Source: Saururus chinensis (Eukaryota; Streptophyta; Magnoliopsida; Piperales; Saururaceae). Taken from it: a stretch of DNA of 64,000 nucleotides. Location: assembly GCA_035235625.1 (NCBI GenBank), contig CP141150.1, positions 2,294,001 to 2,358,000 on the forward strand, read 5' to 3'. The translations under genes and the position numbers were made by a program. Under the pieces are notes generated by a model, which saw nothing but the letters and a program-made list of their open reading frames with translations, did not search any database and was not told the DNA's origin. Shown piece after piece: positions 63,965 to 64,000 of the stretch (position 1 is its first letter; the number at the start of each line of letters is the position of its first letter).

Positions 63965-64000
63965 CTGAACGAAGAGATAACAGAAACATTAGCTTCATAT

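Overview
The window is nuclear DNA of a flowering plant. It has AT-rich spacers, split genes with GT-AG introns, Stowaway-like MITEs, an Athila-type LTR retrotransposon and several Mutator-like elements (MULEs). I cannot name the species. No bacterial, organellar or CRISPR-like structure was seen.

Only two cellular genes are complete. At the left end (3269-5805, minus strand) is a five-exon cytokinin oxidase/dehydrogenase gene (529 codons) that reads cleanly through all junctions. At the right end (55949-59996, plus strand) is an eight-exon gene (304 codons) for a Myb/SANT-like nuclear protein with a C-terminal DUF3755-type region. The last kilobase holds two exons of an unrecognised gene on the minus strand that runs off the window, and a weaker plus-strand exon-like ORF.

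The middle, about 12.7-53.2 kb, is a layered pile of transposons. (1) An ordinary ~2.9 kb sequence with a MITE was tandemly duplicated (12.73-15.69 kb and from 15.69 kb on); the second copy carries two deletions. (2) MULE A inserted into the second copy (16.85-34.6 kb); its two flanks can be recognised because they are contiguous in the first copy. (3) An Athila-type gag-protease element (18099-25590; two 1420-bp LTRs; 5-bp target duplication GGTGT) then inserted into MULE A. (4) Two more copies of the same MULE family follow: C (36563-42188) and D (42360-53189), each with its own 9-bp target duplication. D was itself split by a 4.86 kb LTR-like insert without genes (43974-48835), which contains a long tandem-repeat array.

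The MULE family is the most interesting part. It has ~60-bp imperfect terminal inverted repeats and two convergent genes. One gene is a DDE transposase with a WRKY/GCM1-type zinc finger, a SWIM finger and a CCHC knuckle. The other is a second gene on the opposite strand ending in a Ulp1-like cysteine protease domain. Nearly every intron of both genes, in all three copies, is filled with degenerate copies of one short palindromic motif (about ATCGTGTTA-N-TAACACGAT). All three copies are broken by stops, frameshifts or deletions, so any activity would have to come from relatives elsewhere. Spacers outside these blocks hold only MITE remnants, microsatellites and one TRIM-like mini-retrotransposon.
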